Under the pieces are notes generated by a model. It was given only the letters and a program-made list of their open reading frames with translations. It was not told the DNA's origin and made no database searches. The position numbers and the translations under genes are program-made. Of a stretch of DNA of 45,610 bases, positions 26,389 through 36,590 are shown in pieces (position 1 is the first letter of the stretch; every line of letters begins with the position of its first letter). This stretch comes from Bacteroidales bacterium (GTDB taxonomy: Bacteria; Bacteroidota; Bacteroidia; Bacteroidales; F082), in assembly GCA_015488735.1 (NCBI GenBank), contig WFNG01000179.1:1-45610 (forward strand). Reading direction: 5' to 3'.

Positions 26389-27802
26389 ATTTCCCCCGGC
26401 CCTGAATAACTATCAAAACAGTGTAAATCATAATTTTAAAGTCCATGGAAAGGGACATGTTTTCCAGATAAAGCAGATCGTATTTCAGGCGGTCAATCAT
26501 TTCGTCTATGGTGGAGGCATAACCGTATTTGACCTGGCCCCAGGAAGTAATCCCCGGTTTTATTTTCAGCAACAGTCTGTAATGCGGTGCCTTCTCCATA
26601 ATCTGGTCTATATAAAATTGTCGTTCGGGGCGTGGTCCAACCAGTGACATTTCCCCTTTCAGCACAGTAAAAAATTGTGGGATTTCATCCAGCCTGTATT
26701 TCCTGATAATCAGCCCGAAAGGTGTTATCCTGGGATCATTTTCCGTGGAGAGTTGTGGGCCGTTTTTTTCCGCATCTACAAACATGGAACGAAATTTATA
26801 CATGGAAAATGGTTTTCCTCTCTGGCCAACGCGTTCCTGTTTGAAAAGGATAGGCCCCGGTGAGGAAAGCTTAACACCAATGGCAGTAAAAAGGTAAACC
26901 GGTGAGAGAAAAATCAGGACCAGAGACGATGCAAGAACATCCAGTATACGTTTCAGAAGCTGTTGCCAAACCGGCATTAAGTCGGGCGATATTTCAATAA
27001 GCGGCGTATGATAAACGTTAGACACTTTTACTGTTCCAAACATAATGTCCTGCAGAAGCGGGATAATTTTAATAATGACATTGGCCTCTTCCAGTTCGAT
27101 AATAATACGCTGAATCGTATCTTTTTCAGAACGTTCAATGGCAATGATAACTTCTTCTGCCTGTTTTTCTTTTACGATGTCGTTCAGCTCTCCGTAATTA
27201 CCCAGATAGGGGAGGTATTTGCTCATTTTAAAATGCTTGCGGTCGTGTACATTGACAAACCCGACAAACTTGTTTCCCGAAGAAATCTCCTGATGTATGA
27301 TTGACTGATAGATGCTTTTTGCATTTCCGTTGCTGCCAATAATTATCGTGTTAAAACCAATTTTACCTTTATGAACCTGGCGAACAGTTTGAGAGGTAAG
27401 TAACAACCGGAAAGTATAAGTAAGTACAAACTGTAAAATGAACAAGACAATAAAAGATTCATAATAATCGCTGTATCCATGGACCTGGTCGTCCAAAATC
27501 AGGATAAAGAACAAAATAATCACACCTGTCAAAACCGAAATTATAGTTTGCCCTAGCTCTTTTAAACGGGCTTTCCGGTAAATGCGCCGGTATGCACCTG
27601 CCATAACGTAAAGAAAAAGCCAGAATAAAGGAATAAATATAATACCAAACCAGAATTTGCGGTCGTCATAAATCTCATTAAGATGGTTGAGAATTTGCGG
27701 ATTTTCGTTCAGTTTTCTGTAAAGATAAAACAACATCCACGCCAGCAGGGCGCTGAGCCAGTCAAAAAAAGCATATTTTGTAACCTGTAAATGTCTGTTC
27801 AT
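26387..27802 (-). CDS. Polyprenyl glycosylphosphotransferase (exopolysaccharide sugar transferase)
   Basis: N-terminal TM segments plus KRILDVLASSLVLIFLSPVYLFTAIGVKLSSPGPILFKQERVGQRGKPFSMYKFRSM and EIPQFFTVLKGEMSLVGPRPER. Confidence 0.94.
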   Translation of the reverse strand: MNRHLQVTKYAFFDWLSALLAWMLFYLYRKLNENPQILNHLNEIYDDRKFWFGIIFIPLFWLFLYVMAGAYRRIYRKARLKELGQTIISVLTGVIILFFILILDDQVHGYSDYYESFIVLFILQFVLTYTFRLLLTSQTVRQVHKGKIGFNTIIIGSNGNAKSIYQSIIHQEISSGNKFVGFVNVHDRKHFKMSKYLPYLGNYGELNDIVKEKQAEEVIIAIERSEKDTIQRIIIELEEANVIIKIIPLLQDIMFGTVKVSNVYHTPLIEISPDLMPVWQQLLKRILDVLASSLVLIFLSPVYLFTAIGVKLSSPGPILFKQERVGQRGKPFSMYKFRSMFVDAEKNGPQLSTENDPRITPFGLIIRKYRLDEIPQFFTVLKGEMSLVGPRPERQFYIDQIMEKAPHYRLLLKIKPGITSWGQVKYGYASTIDEMIDRLKYDLLYLENMSLSMDFKIMIYTVLIVIQGRGK

Positions 27803-27978
27803 TAATTGTCTTTCTTTTTGTCAACATAAGCTTTTTCCTTTGTAGCAGGATGTACGGGAATGTAAAGCATGTTGAACATGAATTTGATTTTGGGTTTCTT
27901 TTTAATGGCTAACGAAAAACGTTCGCTCTTATTGTTGAATAATTGAAGTATCTGTCTCTGCTTTTGGGTAAGCTTCAC
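27802..27978 (-). CDS. Small 58-aa basic protein, GTG start, not in ORF track
   Basis: MKLTQKQRQILQLFNNKSERFSLAIKKKPKIKFMFNMLYIPVHPATKEKAYVDKKKDN*; GTGA overlap with upstream gene, TAATG overlap with downstream gene. Confidence 0.6.
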   Translation of the reverse strand: MKLTQKQRQILQLFNNKSERFSLAIKKKPKIKFMFNMLYIPVHPATKEKAYVDKKKDN

Positions 27979-28904
27979 GGTGCCAGCATCTGTATTTTTT
28001 CGTTAATCAGTAAAGCGGCTTTCAGGTTTTGGTAGGTGCTGTCAAGTGTAATAAAGGGTTTTGTATTTTTGGCAAGGGAGAGGTAAAATTCACGAAGTGC
28101 CGGCAACAGTTTATTCTCTTTTGGCGTTTTTAGGTTTTTAATGAGGAAACTATCATTAATTTTGTCATTCTGCTTCCGCAGAATCTTCAATCGGTGTTTT
28201 AGAAAATCTGCCTGTATGTGAACCTGATGCTGATAAAATTTAATTCTTCTGATATTTTTTGAGGCGATGCGGTTGGCTGTGAGGTTGGCAACTGCCCCAT
28301 TGTCAAATTCAATATTGGCGTTGACAATATCGGGCGAGCCATTGAATACATTCACTCCTGAGGCATGAACGGTACGGATATTGGCTTTAACAATACTGAG
28401 CACAATGTCGATGTCGTGCATCATTAAATCCATGACAACGGGAATCTCATTTTGTTGGTTATCAAAAGCAATATGTCGCTGAGCCTCGATATACAGCGGG
28501 TGAGAGAGGTAGGGAAGTGCTGCGGTATAGGCCGGATTAAACCTCCCGGGATAATAAACCTGTACTTTCACATTTGCTTCTTCCGAAAGGTGGATAAGCT
28601 TTAGTGCTTCTGCAGGGTTTGCAAAAACCGGATTTTCAATAAATAAATGCTTCGATTTTTTAATGGCTTCTGCGGCAAGCTGGAAATGGTTTGTATGAGG
28701 GGAAATTATGGCAACAGCATCCGAATCCTGAAGCAGCTCTCCAAAATCCTCAAAAAACTTAATCCCTTTTGTTTCACAAATTTCACGGGCGTTTTCGGCT
28801 TGAGGGCTAAAAATTCCCGAAAGCTGAAGGCCGTCAACAGAATGGATGACTTTCAAATGATTATTAGAAATTTTGTCCATGCCGGCAAGCCCGATTTTAA
28901 TCAT
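27975..28904 (-). CDS. Gfo/Idh/MocA family oxidoreductase
   Basis: MIKIGLAGMDKISNNHLKVIHSV, IENPVFANPAEALKLIHLSEEANVKVQVYYPGRFNPAY, MDLMMHDIDIVL. Confidence 0.9.
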   Translation of the reverse strand: MIKIGLAGMDKISNNHLKVIHSVDGLQLSGIFSPQAENAREICETKGIKFFEDFGELLQDSDAVAIISPHTNHFQLAAEAIKKSKHLFIENPVFANPAEALKLIHLSEEANVKVQVYYPGRFNPAYTAALPYLSHPLYIEAQRHIAFDNQQNEIPVVMDLMMHDIDIVLSIVKANIRTVHASGVNVFNGSPDIVNANIEFDNGAVANLTANRIASKNIRRIKFYQHQVHIQADFLKHRLKILRKQNDKINDSFLIKNLKTPKENKLLPALREFYLSLAKNTKPFITLDSTYQNLKAALLINEKIQMLAP

Positions 28905-28987
28905 GGTAATTTTTTTTCAAAAATAAAGCCTGAAATGTTTACATTCGCACTTGCGAAAAGAATTAACCAACCTTTGAATGTTAATAA

Positions 28988-29635
28988 ATGGAAGACACTT
29001 ACCGCCATAAAGGTATGCGCCGTAAACTGGTGAACGAAATTAGGAAAAAAGGTATTCTTGATGAAGAAATTCTGGAAGCGATTTACCGTGTTCCCCGTCA
29101 TTTGTTTCTCGATTCCGGATTTTTAAATTATGCTTATGAGGATAAACCTTTTCCCATCGGGTCAGGACAAACTATTTCGCAGCCCTACACCGTTGCTTTT
29201 CAAACAGAACTTTTAAACGCAAAACCCGGGTTGAAGATTTTGGAAATTGGTACAGGTTCCGGGTATCAGGCCTGCGTATTGGTTGCGCTTGGCGTGGAAG
29301 TTTATTCTGTTGAACGACAGAGAAAGCTTTATGAAAAAGCCCGCATCTTTTTGCCCCATCTTGGATTTCAGGCCCATCTGTTTTACGGAGATGGTTATCT
29401 GGGCCTGCCGGAGGAGGCCCCTTTCGATGGTATCTTGATTACAGCTGCTGCCCCCGAAATTCCCACATGCCTGTTTCAGCAGCTTAAAACCGGAGGGGTA
29501 TTGGTTTCGCCGGTAGGCAGTGGCGACATCCAAACCATGATACGTTATACCAAACTCAAAAACGGGAAAATTGCCAAAGAGAAATTCGGTAATTTTCGTT
29601 TCGTTCCCCTGCTCCGGGAAAAAGCAAACGATTGA
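28988..29635 (+). CDS. pcm: Protein-L-isoaspartate O-methyltransferase
   Basis: VPRHLFL, PIGSGQTISQPYTVAFQTELL, ILEIGTGSGYQACVLVALGVEVYSVER. Confidence 0.95.
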   Translation: MEDTYRHKGMRRKLVNEIRKKGILDEEILEAIYRVPRHLFLDSGFLNYAYEDKPFPIGSGQTISQPYTVAFQTELLNAKPGLKILEIGTGSGYQACVLVALGVEVYSVERQRKLYEKARIFLPHLGFQAHLFYGDGYLGLPEEAPFDGILITAAAPEIPTCLFQQLKTGGVLVSPVGSGDIQTMIRYTKLKNGKIAKEKFGNFRFVPLLREKAND

Positions 29636-29740
29636 TATTTTCAACAATTGTTAATAAATTTTTTTCCAATCATAATATATTGATAATAAGATTGTTAAAG
29701 TTTACTGTTCGTGAATTAGAGTATTTAATTGCTTAAAAGA

Positions 29741-29772
29741 TTGTTTTTCTTTGAAAAAATTAAATAGTTTTG
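29741..29772 (+). promoter_or_regulatory. Bacteroidota promoter: TTG - 21 nt - TAGTTTTG
   Basis: TTG 29741-29743, TAGTTTTG 29765-29772, upstream of the ACIII operon. Confidence 0.45.
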
Positions 29773-29865
29773 TAAACAATAAAGATAGAAAATTACATAT
29801 CTTTATTTAATATTTCTTAACATTTAGTTTTACAATAATATATTTATTCTGATAATCTTTACATC

Positions 29866-31065
29866 ATGATAATGAGCAGGTTTGTGAATATCACGAGACA
29901 GAAAAATATCCCTCTCGCGGCACCCTTATTTTTGTTTTTCATCTTTTTTCTTGTTGCATTTTCTTCTTTTGGGCAAACTCCGGAAGCTGAGAAGAATTTT
30001 GCCCAGTGTAAGGCTTGTCATACCATTGGTGGTGGCCGGCTGGTAGGTCCCGATTTAAAAGGTGTTACCAGCAGATATCCGCAGGCCTGGCTGATAAAAT
30101 TTATTCAGAATTCGCAGGCTATGGTTAAGTCGGGAAACAAAGATGCTGTAAAAATTTTCAACGAGTACGGTAAAATTCCCATGCCTTCGCATAACTATAC
30201 CGATGCCCAGGTAAAAGATATTTTGTTATATATTAAGAATGGCGGGAAGCTTCCGGCCGGCTCTGAAGTCAAAAAAGCTGCGGTAAAAATTTCTGCTTCC
30301 TCCGCCCAAAAAATTACACCGGCAGAACGGTATCTTCAGGAAAAAAGAGAAGGAAGCCGTAACCTGGCCATTTTTGCTATTATTTCCGGTGTATTGCTGG
30401 TGCTGAGCCTGCTCGACTTAATTTTCACCCGCTATCTTAAAGCCAAATGGATTCATTATGTTATTATATTGTCGGCCCTTTGGATTATTGGCGAATGGTC
30501 TTACGATTTTGCAACGGGTTTGGGGCGGCAGCAGAATTATCAGCCTGACCAACCTATCTGGTTTTCGCACAAAGTGCATGCCGGACAAAATCAAATTGAT
30601 TGCGAATATTGTCATTTTACGGCCGAAACCAGTATGCACGCGGGTATTCCGCCTGCCTCAGTTTGTATGAACTGCCACACGCAGGTGAAAAAAGGTAAGC
30701 GTACCGGAAAAAAAGAAATTGCCAAAGTTTACGCTGCTATCAAGGCAAACAAACCTATACAGTGGATTAAGGTGGATAACTTACCCGACTTTGTCTATTT
30801 CAACCACAAACAACACGTGAAAGTGGGGAAGCTGGATTGTACCGAGTGTCATGGCGATGTTGCACAAATGGATCAGATAGCCCAGGTGAAAGATTTAAGT
30901 ATGGGATGGTGCCTCGATTGTCACAGAACCCATAAAGTTCAGTTTACCAATAATAAATTCTATGGCTCGTACAAGAAATTACATGAAAAGCTAAAAGCCG
31001 GAAAAATAGATTTGGTAACGGTTAAAATGATTGGTGGCGAAGACTGCCAAAAATGTCACTATTAA
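29866..31065 (+). CDS. actA: Alternative complex III subunit ActA, multiheme cytochrome c (six CXXCH) with N-terminal monoheme-type domain
   Basis: CKACH, CEYCH, CMNCH, CTECH, CLDCH, CQKCH; membrane anchor; followed by actB-F. Confidence 0.9.
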   Translation: MIMSRFVNITRQKNIPLAAPLFLFFIFFLVAFSSFGQTPEAEKNFAQCKACHTIGGGRLVGPDLKGVTSRYPQAWLIKFIQNSQAMVKSGNKDAVKIFNEYGKIPMPSHNYTDAQVKDILLYIKNGGKLPAGSEVKKAAVKISASSAQKITPAERYLQEKREGSRNLAIFAIISGVLLVLSLLDLIFTRYLKAKWIHYVIILSALWIIGEWSYDFATGLGRQQNYQPDQPIWFSHKVHAGQNQIDCEYCHFTAETSMHAGIPPASVCMNCHTQVKKGKRTGKKEIAKVYAAIKANKPIQWIKVDNLPDFVYFNHKQHVKVGKLDCTECHGDVAQMDQIAQVKDLSMGWCLDCHRTHKVQFTNNKFYGSYKKLHEKLKAGKIDLVTVKMIGGEDCQKCHY

Positions 31066-31103
31066 AAACGAATTTTTATAAACTAATTCCATTTCAATAT
31101 ATT

Positions 31104-34049
31104 ATGGAGAAGAAATACTGGCAAAGTCTGGAAGTTTACAAGGAAATGAAAAAGAACACGGCTTCTGATAAAGAAGCAATGCCCGAATTTTCCATCGATG
31201 GCCTGGATGAATCCGAAGTAAAAGGAAAATCAAGCCGAAGGGATTTCTTAAAAATGATGGGTTTTTCAGTGGGGGCAGTAGCATTGGTGTCTAGTTGTCA
31301 AATGCCTGTTCGTAAGGCTATCCCGTTGCTGAACCGCCCACAGGAGCTTATTCCAGGAGTGCCTAATTACTACGCATCTACCTTTTACGATGGCGATGAA
31401 TATTGCAGTATTCTGGTAAAAACCCGTGAGAGCCGTCCCATCAAAATTGAAGGAAACGACCGGTCGCCCATTTCACAACGTGGAACTTCCGCCCGCGTTC
31501 AGGCCTCGGTGTTGAATCTTTATGATGATGCCCGCCTGAAAGGCCCTGTGAAAAGTGGAAAGCAAAATGACTGGAAAACCATTGACAAGGATATTAAAGC
31601 CAAACTGGAAACGTTGAAAACCGATGACAAAGAGGTAATCCTTATGACTTCTACAATCATCAGTCCCACTACGCGCAAATTAATTGGCGATTTTGTGAAA
31701 TCTTATCCAAATGTGAAATGGATACAATATGACAGCCTCCCTATGTCGGCCATGCGTAATGCCAACGAAGCCAATTTCGGGAAAGCGGTTATTCCTTTCT
31801 ATCATTTTGAAAATGCCGATGTTATGGTTGGGTTCAACGCTGATTTTCTCGGTACATGGCTCATGCCGGTAACTTTTACCAGGCAGTTTTCCAAAGGCCG
31901 TAAACTGAAAGACGGTCAGACGAAAATGTCACGGTTATACCAGTTTGAAACCAACATGTCGCTTACCGGTTCCAATGCCGATTATCGCTATCAGATAAAA
32001 CCATCGGAAGAGGCAGCCGTTTTACTGAAATTGTATAATGTACTGGCTAAAAAAACCGGTAATACTGTTTTTGGCTCGCCATCGGTAAAAACAGATGTGA
32101 ATACTGCAGCCAGAGATTTACTAAAAGCCAAAGGAAAATCGCTGGTGGTTTCGGGTACCAACGATTTGCAAATTCAGTTGATAGTGAATGCCATAAATAA
32201 TCTGCTGGGCAACTACGGCAACACCATTGACCTTAGCACACCGATAAACCTGAAACAGGGACAGGAAAGCGAAATGATGCAGGCAATGAGTTCCATACAA
32301 TCGGGTAAAGCAGGCGGTATCCTTTTTTATAATGTTAACCCTGTGTATGATTGTGTTCATAAAGATAATTTGGTAAAGGCCTTAAAAAAACTTCCCCTGA
32401 AAGTGTCATTTGCTGCTACGATGGACGAAACAGCGCAACTTTGCGATTATGTTTGCCCGGATAATAATTATCTGGAATCGTGGAATGATGCGGAACCTGT
32501 TCAGGGATTTTACAGTTTTGCCCAGCCCACCATTCGCCCGATTTTTGATACACGGCAGTTTCAGGATAGTTTGCTTTCCTGGCTGGGTGCGGAGCAATCT
32601 TTTACTGATTATCTTGAAAAAAACTGGGAAAAAAGCCTTTTCCCAAAACAAAAAGATTTCACCAGCTTTAACAAATTTTGGTTCAAATGTAAACAGGATG
32701 GTGTTTATTCTTTTGCTGCCAAAGATGGTCCTCAGCCTTCCTATAAGGGGGTCAGGCTGAAAGCCGGTAAACCGATGGAAAACACTCTTGAACTGGCATT
32801 GTACGAGAAAATTTCCATGGGAACCGGAAAATATGCCAACAATCCGTGGCTACAGGAAATGCCTGATCCTGTGACAACTGCAACATGGGACAATTACGTT
32901 ACAATTTCTCCTGCTTTTGCAAAGATGCAGGGATTGGAACAGGAAGATGTGGTGAAAATTAATGGTAAACTGGTGCTTCCTGTTTTGATACAGCCCGGCC
33001 AGGCAGAAGGTACAATTGGTATAGCCATTGGATATGGAAGGAACCATGCCGGAAAAGTAGGAGATGGCGTTGGGAAAAGTGTTTATGGATTAATGAATGT
33101 TACTAACGGAACCAAAAACCTGCTGGGAACTGTTGTTGCAATGAAAAAGACTTCCAATACCTATCCGCTGGCGCTTACCCAGACCCATCATGTTATGGAA
33201 GGACGTCCCATTGTTCGCGAAACCGTATTGGGGTCATTTATTAAAAACCCCGCTGCGGGAAACGAGGAACATGAGAAATTCTTGAAAAGCGAAGATTTCA
33301 GCTTGTATCCCGAACCGAAGTTTGAAGCTTTCCAGTGGGGATTGTCCATTGATTTGAATAGCTGTACAGGTTGTAGTAACTGCCTCATCTCCTGCCAGGC
33401 CGAGAACAATGTAGCCGTGGTAGGTAAAGACCAGGTGAAACGCGGAAGAATTATGCACTGGCTTCGTATGGATCGCTATTACTCTGAAATGGACGATAAC
33501 CCGGAAGTTTTCCACATGCCGGTTATGTGCCAGCAGTGCGATAATGCACCGTGCGAAAATGTTTGTCCGGTAGCAGCCACTACACATAGCGATGAGGGAT
33601 TGAACCAGATGGCATACAACCGTTGTATCGGTACCCGCTATTGTATGAACAACTGCCCGTACAAAGTAAGACGTTTTAACTGGTACGAGTATGTCAACAA
33701 CAACAGCTTTGATTACAATATGAACAGTGAACTGGGTAAGCTGGTGCTGAATCCGGATGTTACAGTCCGCCAGCGTGGTGTGGTTGAGAAATGTACTTTT
33801 TGCGTACAGCGTATCCAGGAGAAAAAGCTGGAAGCCAAAGCGGATAACCGCGAATTGCGCGATGGCGAAATACTCACTGCCTGCCAGCAAAGTTGCCCTG
33901 CGGATGCCATCCAGTTTGGAAACCTGCTGGACAAGAAAAGTGCTGTGAGTAAGTCAAACGATACCGGAAGGATGTATCATTTGCTTGAATCGTTGCACAC
34001 GTTGCCATCAACAAGCTATTTAACCAAGGTAAGAAATAAAGAAGCATAA
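31104..34049 (+). CDS. actB: Alternative complex III subunit ActB (iron-sulfur / molybdopterin-like)
   Basis: SSRRDFLKMMGFSVGAVALVSSC Tat-like signal; ferredoxin motifs CTGCSNCLISCQ, CQQCDNAPCENVCPV, CIGTRYCMNNCPYKVRRFNWY, CTFCVQRI; probable Met at 31104. Confidence 0.93.
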   Translation: MEKKYWQSLEVYKEMKKNTASDKEAMPEFSIDGLDESEVKGKSSRRDFLKMMGFSVGAVALVSSCQMPVRKAIPLLNRPQELIPGVPNYYASTFYDGDEYCSILVKTRESRPIKIEGNDRSPISQRGTSARVQASVLNLYDDARLKGPVKSGKQNDWKTIDKDIKAKLETLKTDDKEVILMTSTIISPTTRKLIGDFVKSYPNVKWIQYDSLPMSAMRNANEANFGKAVIPFYHFENADVMVGFNADFLGTWLMPVTFTRQFSKGRKLKDGQTKMSRLYQFETNMSLTGSNADYRYQIKPSEEAAVLLKLYNVLAKKTGNTVFGSPSVKTDVNTAARDLLKAKGKSLVVSGTNDLQIQLIVNAINNLLGNYGNTIDLSTPINLKQGQESEMMQAMSSIQSGKAGGILFYNVNPVYDCVHKDNLVKALKKLPLKVSFAATMDETAQLCDYVCPDNNYLESWNDAEPVQGFYSFAQPTIRPIFDTRQFQDSLLSWLGAEQSFTDYLEKNWEKSLFPKQKDFTSFNKFWFKCKQDGVYSFAAKDGPQPSYKGVRLKAGKPMENTLELALYEKISMGTGKYANNPWLQEMPDPVTTATWDNYVTISPAFAKMQGLEQEDVVKINGKLVLPVLIQPGQAEGTIGIAIGYGRNHAGKVGDGVGKSVYGLMNVTNGTKNLLGTVVAMKKTSNTYPLALTQTHHVMEGRPIVRETVLGSFIKNPAAGNEEHEKFLKSEDFSLYPEPKFEAFQWGLSIDLNSCTGCSNCLISCQAENNVAVVGKDQVKRGRIMHWLRMDRYYSEMDDNPEVFHMPVMCQQCDNAPCENVCPVAATTHSDEGLNQMAYNRCIGTRYCMNNCPYKVRRFNWYEYVNNNSFDYNMNSELGKLVLNPDVTVRQRGVVEKCTFCVQRIQEKKLEAKADNRELRDGEILTACQQSCPADAIQFGNLLDKKSAVSKSNDTGRMYHLLESLHTLPSTSYLTKVRNKEA

Positions 34050-34064
34050 TAAAAAACAGGTATT

Positions 34065-35447
34065 ATGTACAATATTAAAGCAAGAGGCGTATTAATCGAA
34101 GGAAACAAACGGTATCATGATATTACACGTGATGTCACCAATCCTTTGCTTAGCAAAACAACACCAACCTGGTGGTGGATAGCCGCTTTTATCTCCAGTG
34201 CTATGCTGGTTTGGGGTATCTGGGGTTTTTACAACACCATTGTTGTGGGTACCGGAACCTGGGGGCTGAATAACAGTGTTTCCTGGGGATGGGCTATCAT
34301 CAACTTTGTGTGGTGGATTGGCATCGGACATGCCGGAACCGCTTTCTCCATCTTTTTGCTTGTGCTGCACCAGAAATGGAGAACCTCCATTAACCGTGCT
34401 GCAGAAGCCATGACTATTTTTGCTGTGATGGCAGCCGGAATGTTTCCACTGATTCACATGGGACGTATATGGGATGGCTTTTTTGTCTTTCCTTATCCCA
34501 ACACAAGAGGCCCTTTGTGGGATAACTTTAATTCCCCTTTATTTTGGGACGTTATGGCCATCAGCACTTATCTTACTGCTTCTTTTCTGTTTTGGTACGT
34601 GGGTATGATGCCAGACTTTGCCAGTATTCGCGAAAGAACTGTCTCGAAAATAAAAAAGAGAATTTATGGTATCCTGAGTTTTGGATGGCTGGGTTCTGCA
34701 AGAGGCTGGTTGCGTTTCGAATCGGCCGCACTGCTAATGGGCGGATTGACGGCTCCGCTGGTTGTTTCTGTCCACTCCATAGTGGCTATGGACTTTGCTG
34801 CCGGTGTTGTGCCGGGATGGCATTCTACAATTTTCCCCCCGTTTTTTGTGGTTGGTGCTATCTTTTCGGGATTTGCCATGGTGCTTACCATGATGATTAT
34901 CGTTCGGAAAGTTTATAAATATGAAGAATATGTTACCCAACGCCACCTTGACGCCATTGCCCGTGTGCTCACCTTTGTTTCTCTGATTATGGGCGTGGCT
35001 TATATTTCTGAAATCTTCGTTGCCTGGTATTCTGACTCACCTTACGAAATGTTTGTCTTTTTCAAAAACAGGGCAGTGGGAGAATATTCCTTTGAATTTT
35101 GGGCTATGATTATTTTTAATGCCATCGTTCCCCAGCTTTTCTGGTTTAAGAAAATCCGGAAGAATATCACGATAGTATTTATCATTAGTATTTTGATAAA
35201 TATAGGAATGTGGTACGAACGTTTTGTTATTGTGATCACTTCTCTGTCTAAAACCTGGCTGCCTTCCACATGGCATGGTTATTCGCCAACAATAACAGAG
35301 ATAGCTATTTACGTTGGGACAATTGGTTTCTTTGTGTTCGGAATACTGCTGTTCCTGCGTTTTCTTCCCATGATGGCCTCCAGTGAGCTGAAAGGTATTC
35401 TTAAAGAAACCAGTATTGTCACAGAAAACACAGAAAACCATGAATAA
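34065..35447 (+). CDS. actC: Alternative complex III subunit ActC (NrfD-like quinol-binding membrane subunit)
   Basis: Polytopic NrfD-like protein directly after actB. Confidence 0.92.
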   Translation: MYNIKARGVLIEGNKRYHDITRDVTNPLLSKTTPTWWWIAAFISSAMLVWGIWGFYNTIVVGTGTWGLNNSVSWGWAIINFVWWIGIGHAGTAFSIFLLVLHQKWRTSINRAAEAMTIFAVMAAGMFPLIHMGRIWDGFFVFPYPNTRGPLWDNFNSPLFWDVMAISTYLTASFLFWYVGMMPDFASIRERTVSKIKKRIYGILSFGWLGSARGWLRFESAALLMGGLTAPLVVSVHSIVAMDFAAGVVPGWHSTIFPPFFVVGAIFSGFAMVLTMMIIVRKVYKYEEYVTQRHLDAIARVLTFVSLIMGVAYISEIFVAWYSDSPYEMFVFFKNRAVGEYSFEFWAMIIFNAIVPQLFWFKKIRKNITIVFIISILINIGMWYERFVIVITSLSKTWLPSTWHGYSPTITEIAIYVGTIGFFVFGILLFLRFLPMMASSELKGILKETSIVTENTENHE

Positions 35448-35961
35448 TCAAAATCAAATTTTGGGCGTTTTTGATGACCCTGATGAAGTTACGGCAGCCG
35501 TAAAAGAACTTTTACGAAACGATGTTCAGGTACAGGATGTTTTTTCACCTTTTCCCATCGAACATGTTTGGGAATTGCTGAAATTGAAAACCCGTATTCC
35601 TTATGCAACTTTTTTGTATGGAGTGATAGGTACAGCGGGAACTTTCGGTTTTCTTTACTGGACTTCTGTCATTAATTATCCGTTGATTTTTGGTGGCAAA
35701 CCAACCAATTCCCTCTCATTCATTGTCATTATGTTTGTCCTGACCATTTTATCCGGTGTTATTTTTACCCTCGCTACTTATCTAATTCGTGAAAAAATGT
35801 GGCCAGGCAAAAAAGCTTCCATGCCTGATACCCGTTCCATGGACGATAAGTTTGTTATTGTTATAGACAAACATAAGAATATGGATGATGATGCGATCCT
35901 GAAAATTAATGAACTTCTGAAGAAGAATGGTGCGGTAGAGGTTAATATGAACAATGTTTAA
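35440..35961 (+). CDS. actD: Alternative complex III subunit ActD
   Basis: ILGVFDDPDEVTAAVKELLRNDVQVQDVFSPFPIEH typical ActD N-terminus, two TM helices. Confidence 0.92.
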   Translation: MNNQNQILGVFDDPDEVTAAVKELLRNDVQVQDVFSPFPIEHVWELLKLKTRIPYATFLYGVIGTAGTFGFLYWTSVINYPLIFGGKPTNSLSFIVIMFVLTILSGVIFTLATYLIREKMWPGKKASMPDTRSMDDKFVIVIDKHKNMDDDAILKINELLKKNGAVEVNMNNV

Positions 35962-36563
35962 TGCATAAAACGATTAACATGAAAAATAAATCAATTTTTT
36001 TTATTTCTTTATTGTTTGTGGTGGCCTTATCTTCCTGTGTACGCGATAAGAATAATCCGGGATATGCCTACATGGGAGAGCATGATATGTACTATACAAA
36101 ATTCGATAAAGCCTATGCGCCAAGTAAAGTGCTTCCAAACGGGCAAATAAATCAACCTGCTCCGCAAGGAAGTGTGGACAGGCGAAGTACTTATTTTCCT
36201 TTTCATCCCAAAAACATTGCAGAAAAAGTTGCAGGACAGGCAAAAGCTGCTACAGAATTAAAAAATCCCATACTTCCGACTACGGTAAACCTTGCAGAAG
36301 GAAAACATCAATATGGTATTTTTTGTGCTGATTGCCATGGCGTAGATGCCAAAGGAGATGGTCACCTGTACACTTCGGGGCTTTTCCCCGCCAAACCGCG
36401 CGATTTAACCAGTAGTTATGTGCAAACTATGGCCGATGGTTCCATCTATTTTATCATTACCGAAGGCTCTATCTCCGGACTTATGGGACCGCATGGCGTT
36501 CAGGTTATACCGGAAAACCGCTGGAAAATCATAAATTATCTGCGTTCGATTGTAAAAAAATAA
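35961..36563 (+). CDS. actE: Alternative complex III subunit ActE (monoheme cytochrome c lipoprotein)
   Basis: ALSSC lipobox; GIFCADCHGVDAKGDGHL heme motif. Confidence 0.9.
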   Translation: MHKTINMKNKSIFFISLLFVVALSSCVRDKNNPGYAYMGEHDMYYTKFDKAYAPSKVLPNGQINQPAPQGSVDRRSTYFPFHPKNIAEKVAGQAKAATELKNPILPTTVNLAEGKHQYGIFCADCHGVDAKGDGHLYTSGLFPAKPRDLTSSYVQTMADGSIYFIITEGSISGLMGPHGVQVIPENRWKIINYLRSIVKK

Positions 36564-36590
36564 TACCATCGCTATTAAAAATTTATTCTC

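Noticed and set aside
33234-33890. 218-aa minus-strand ORF
   Set aside because: Antisense to the ferredoxin-like part of actB.
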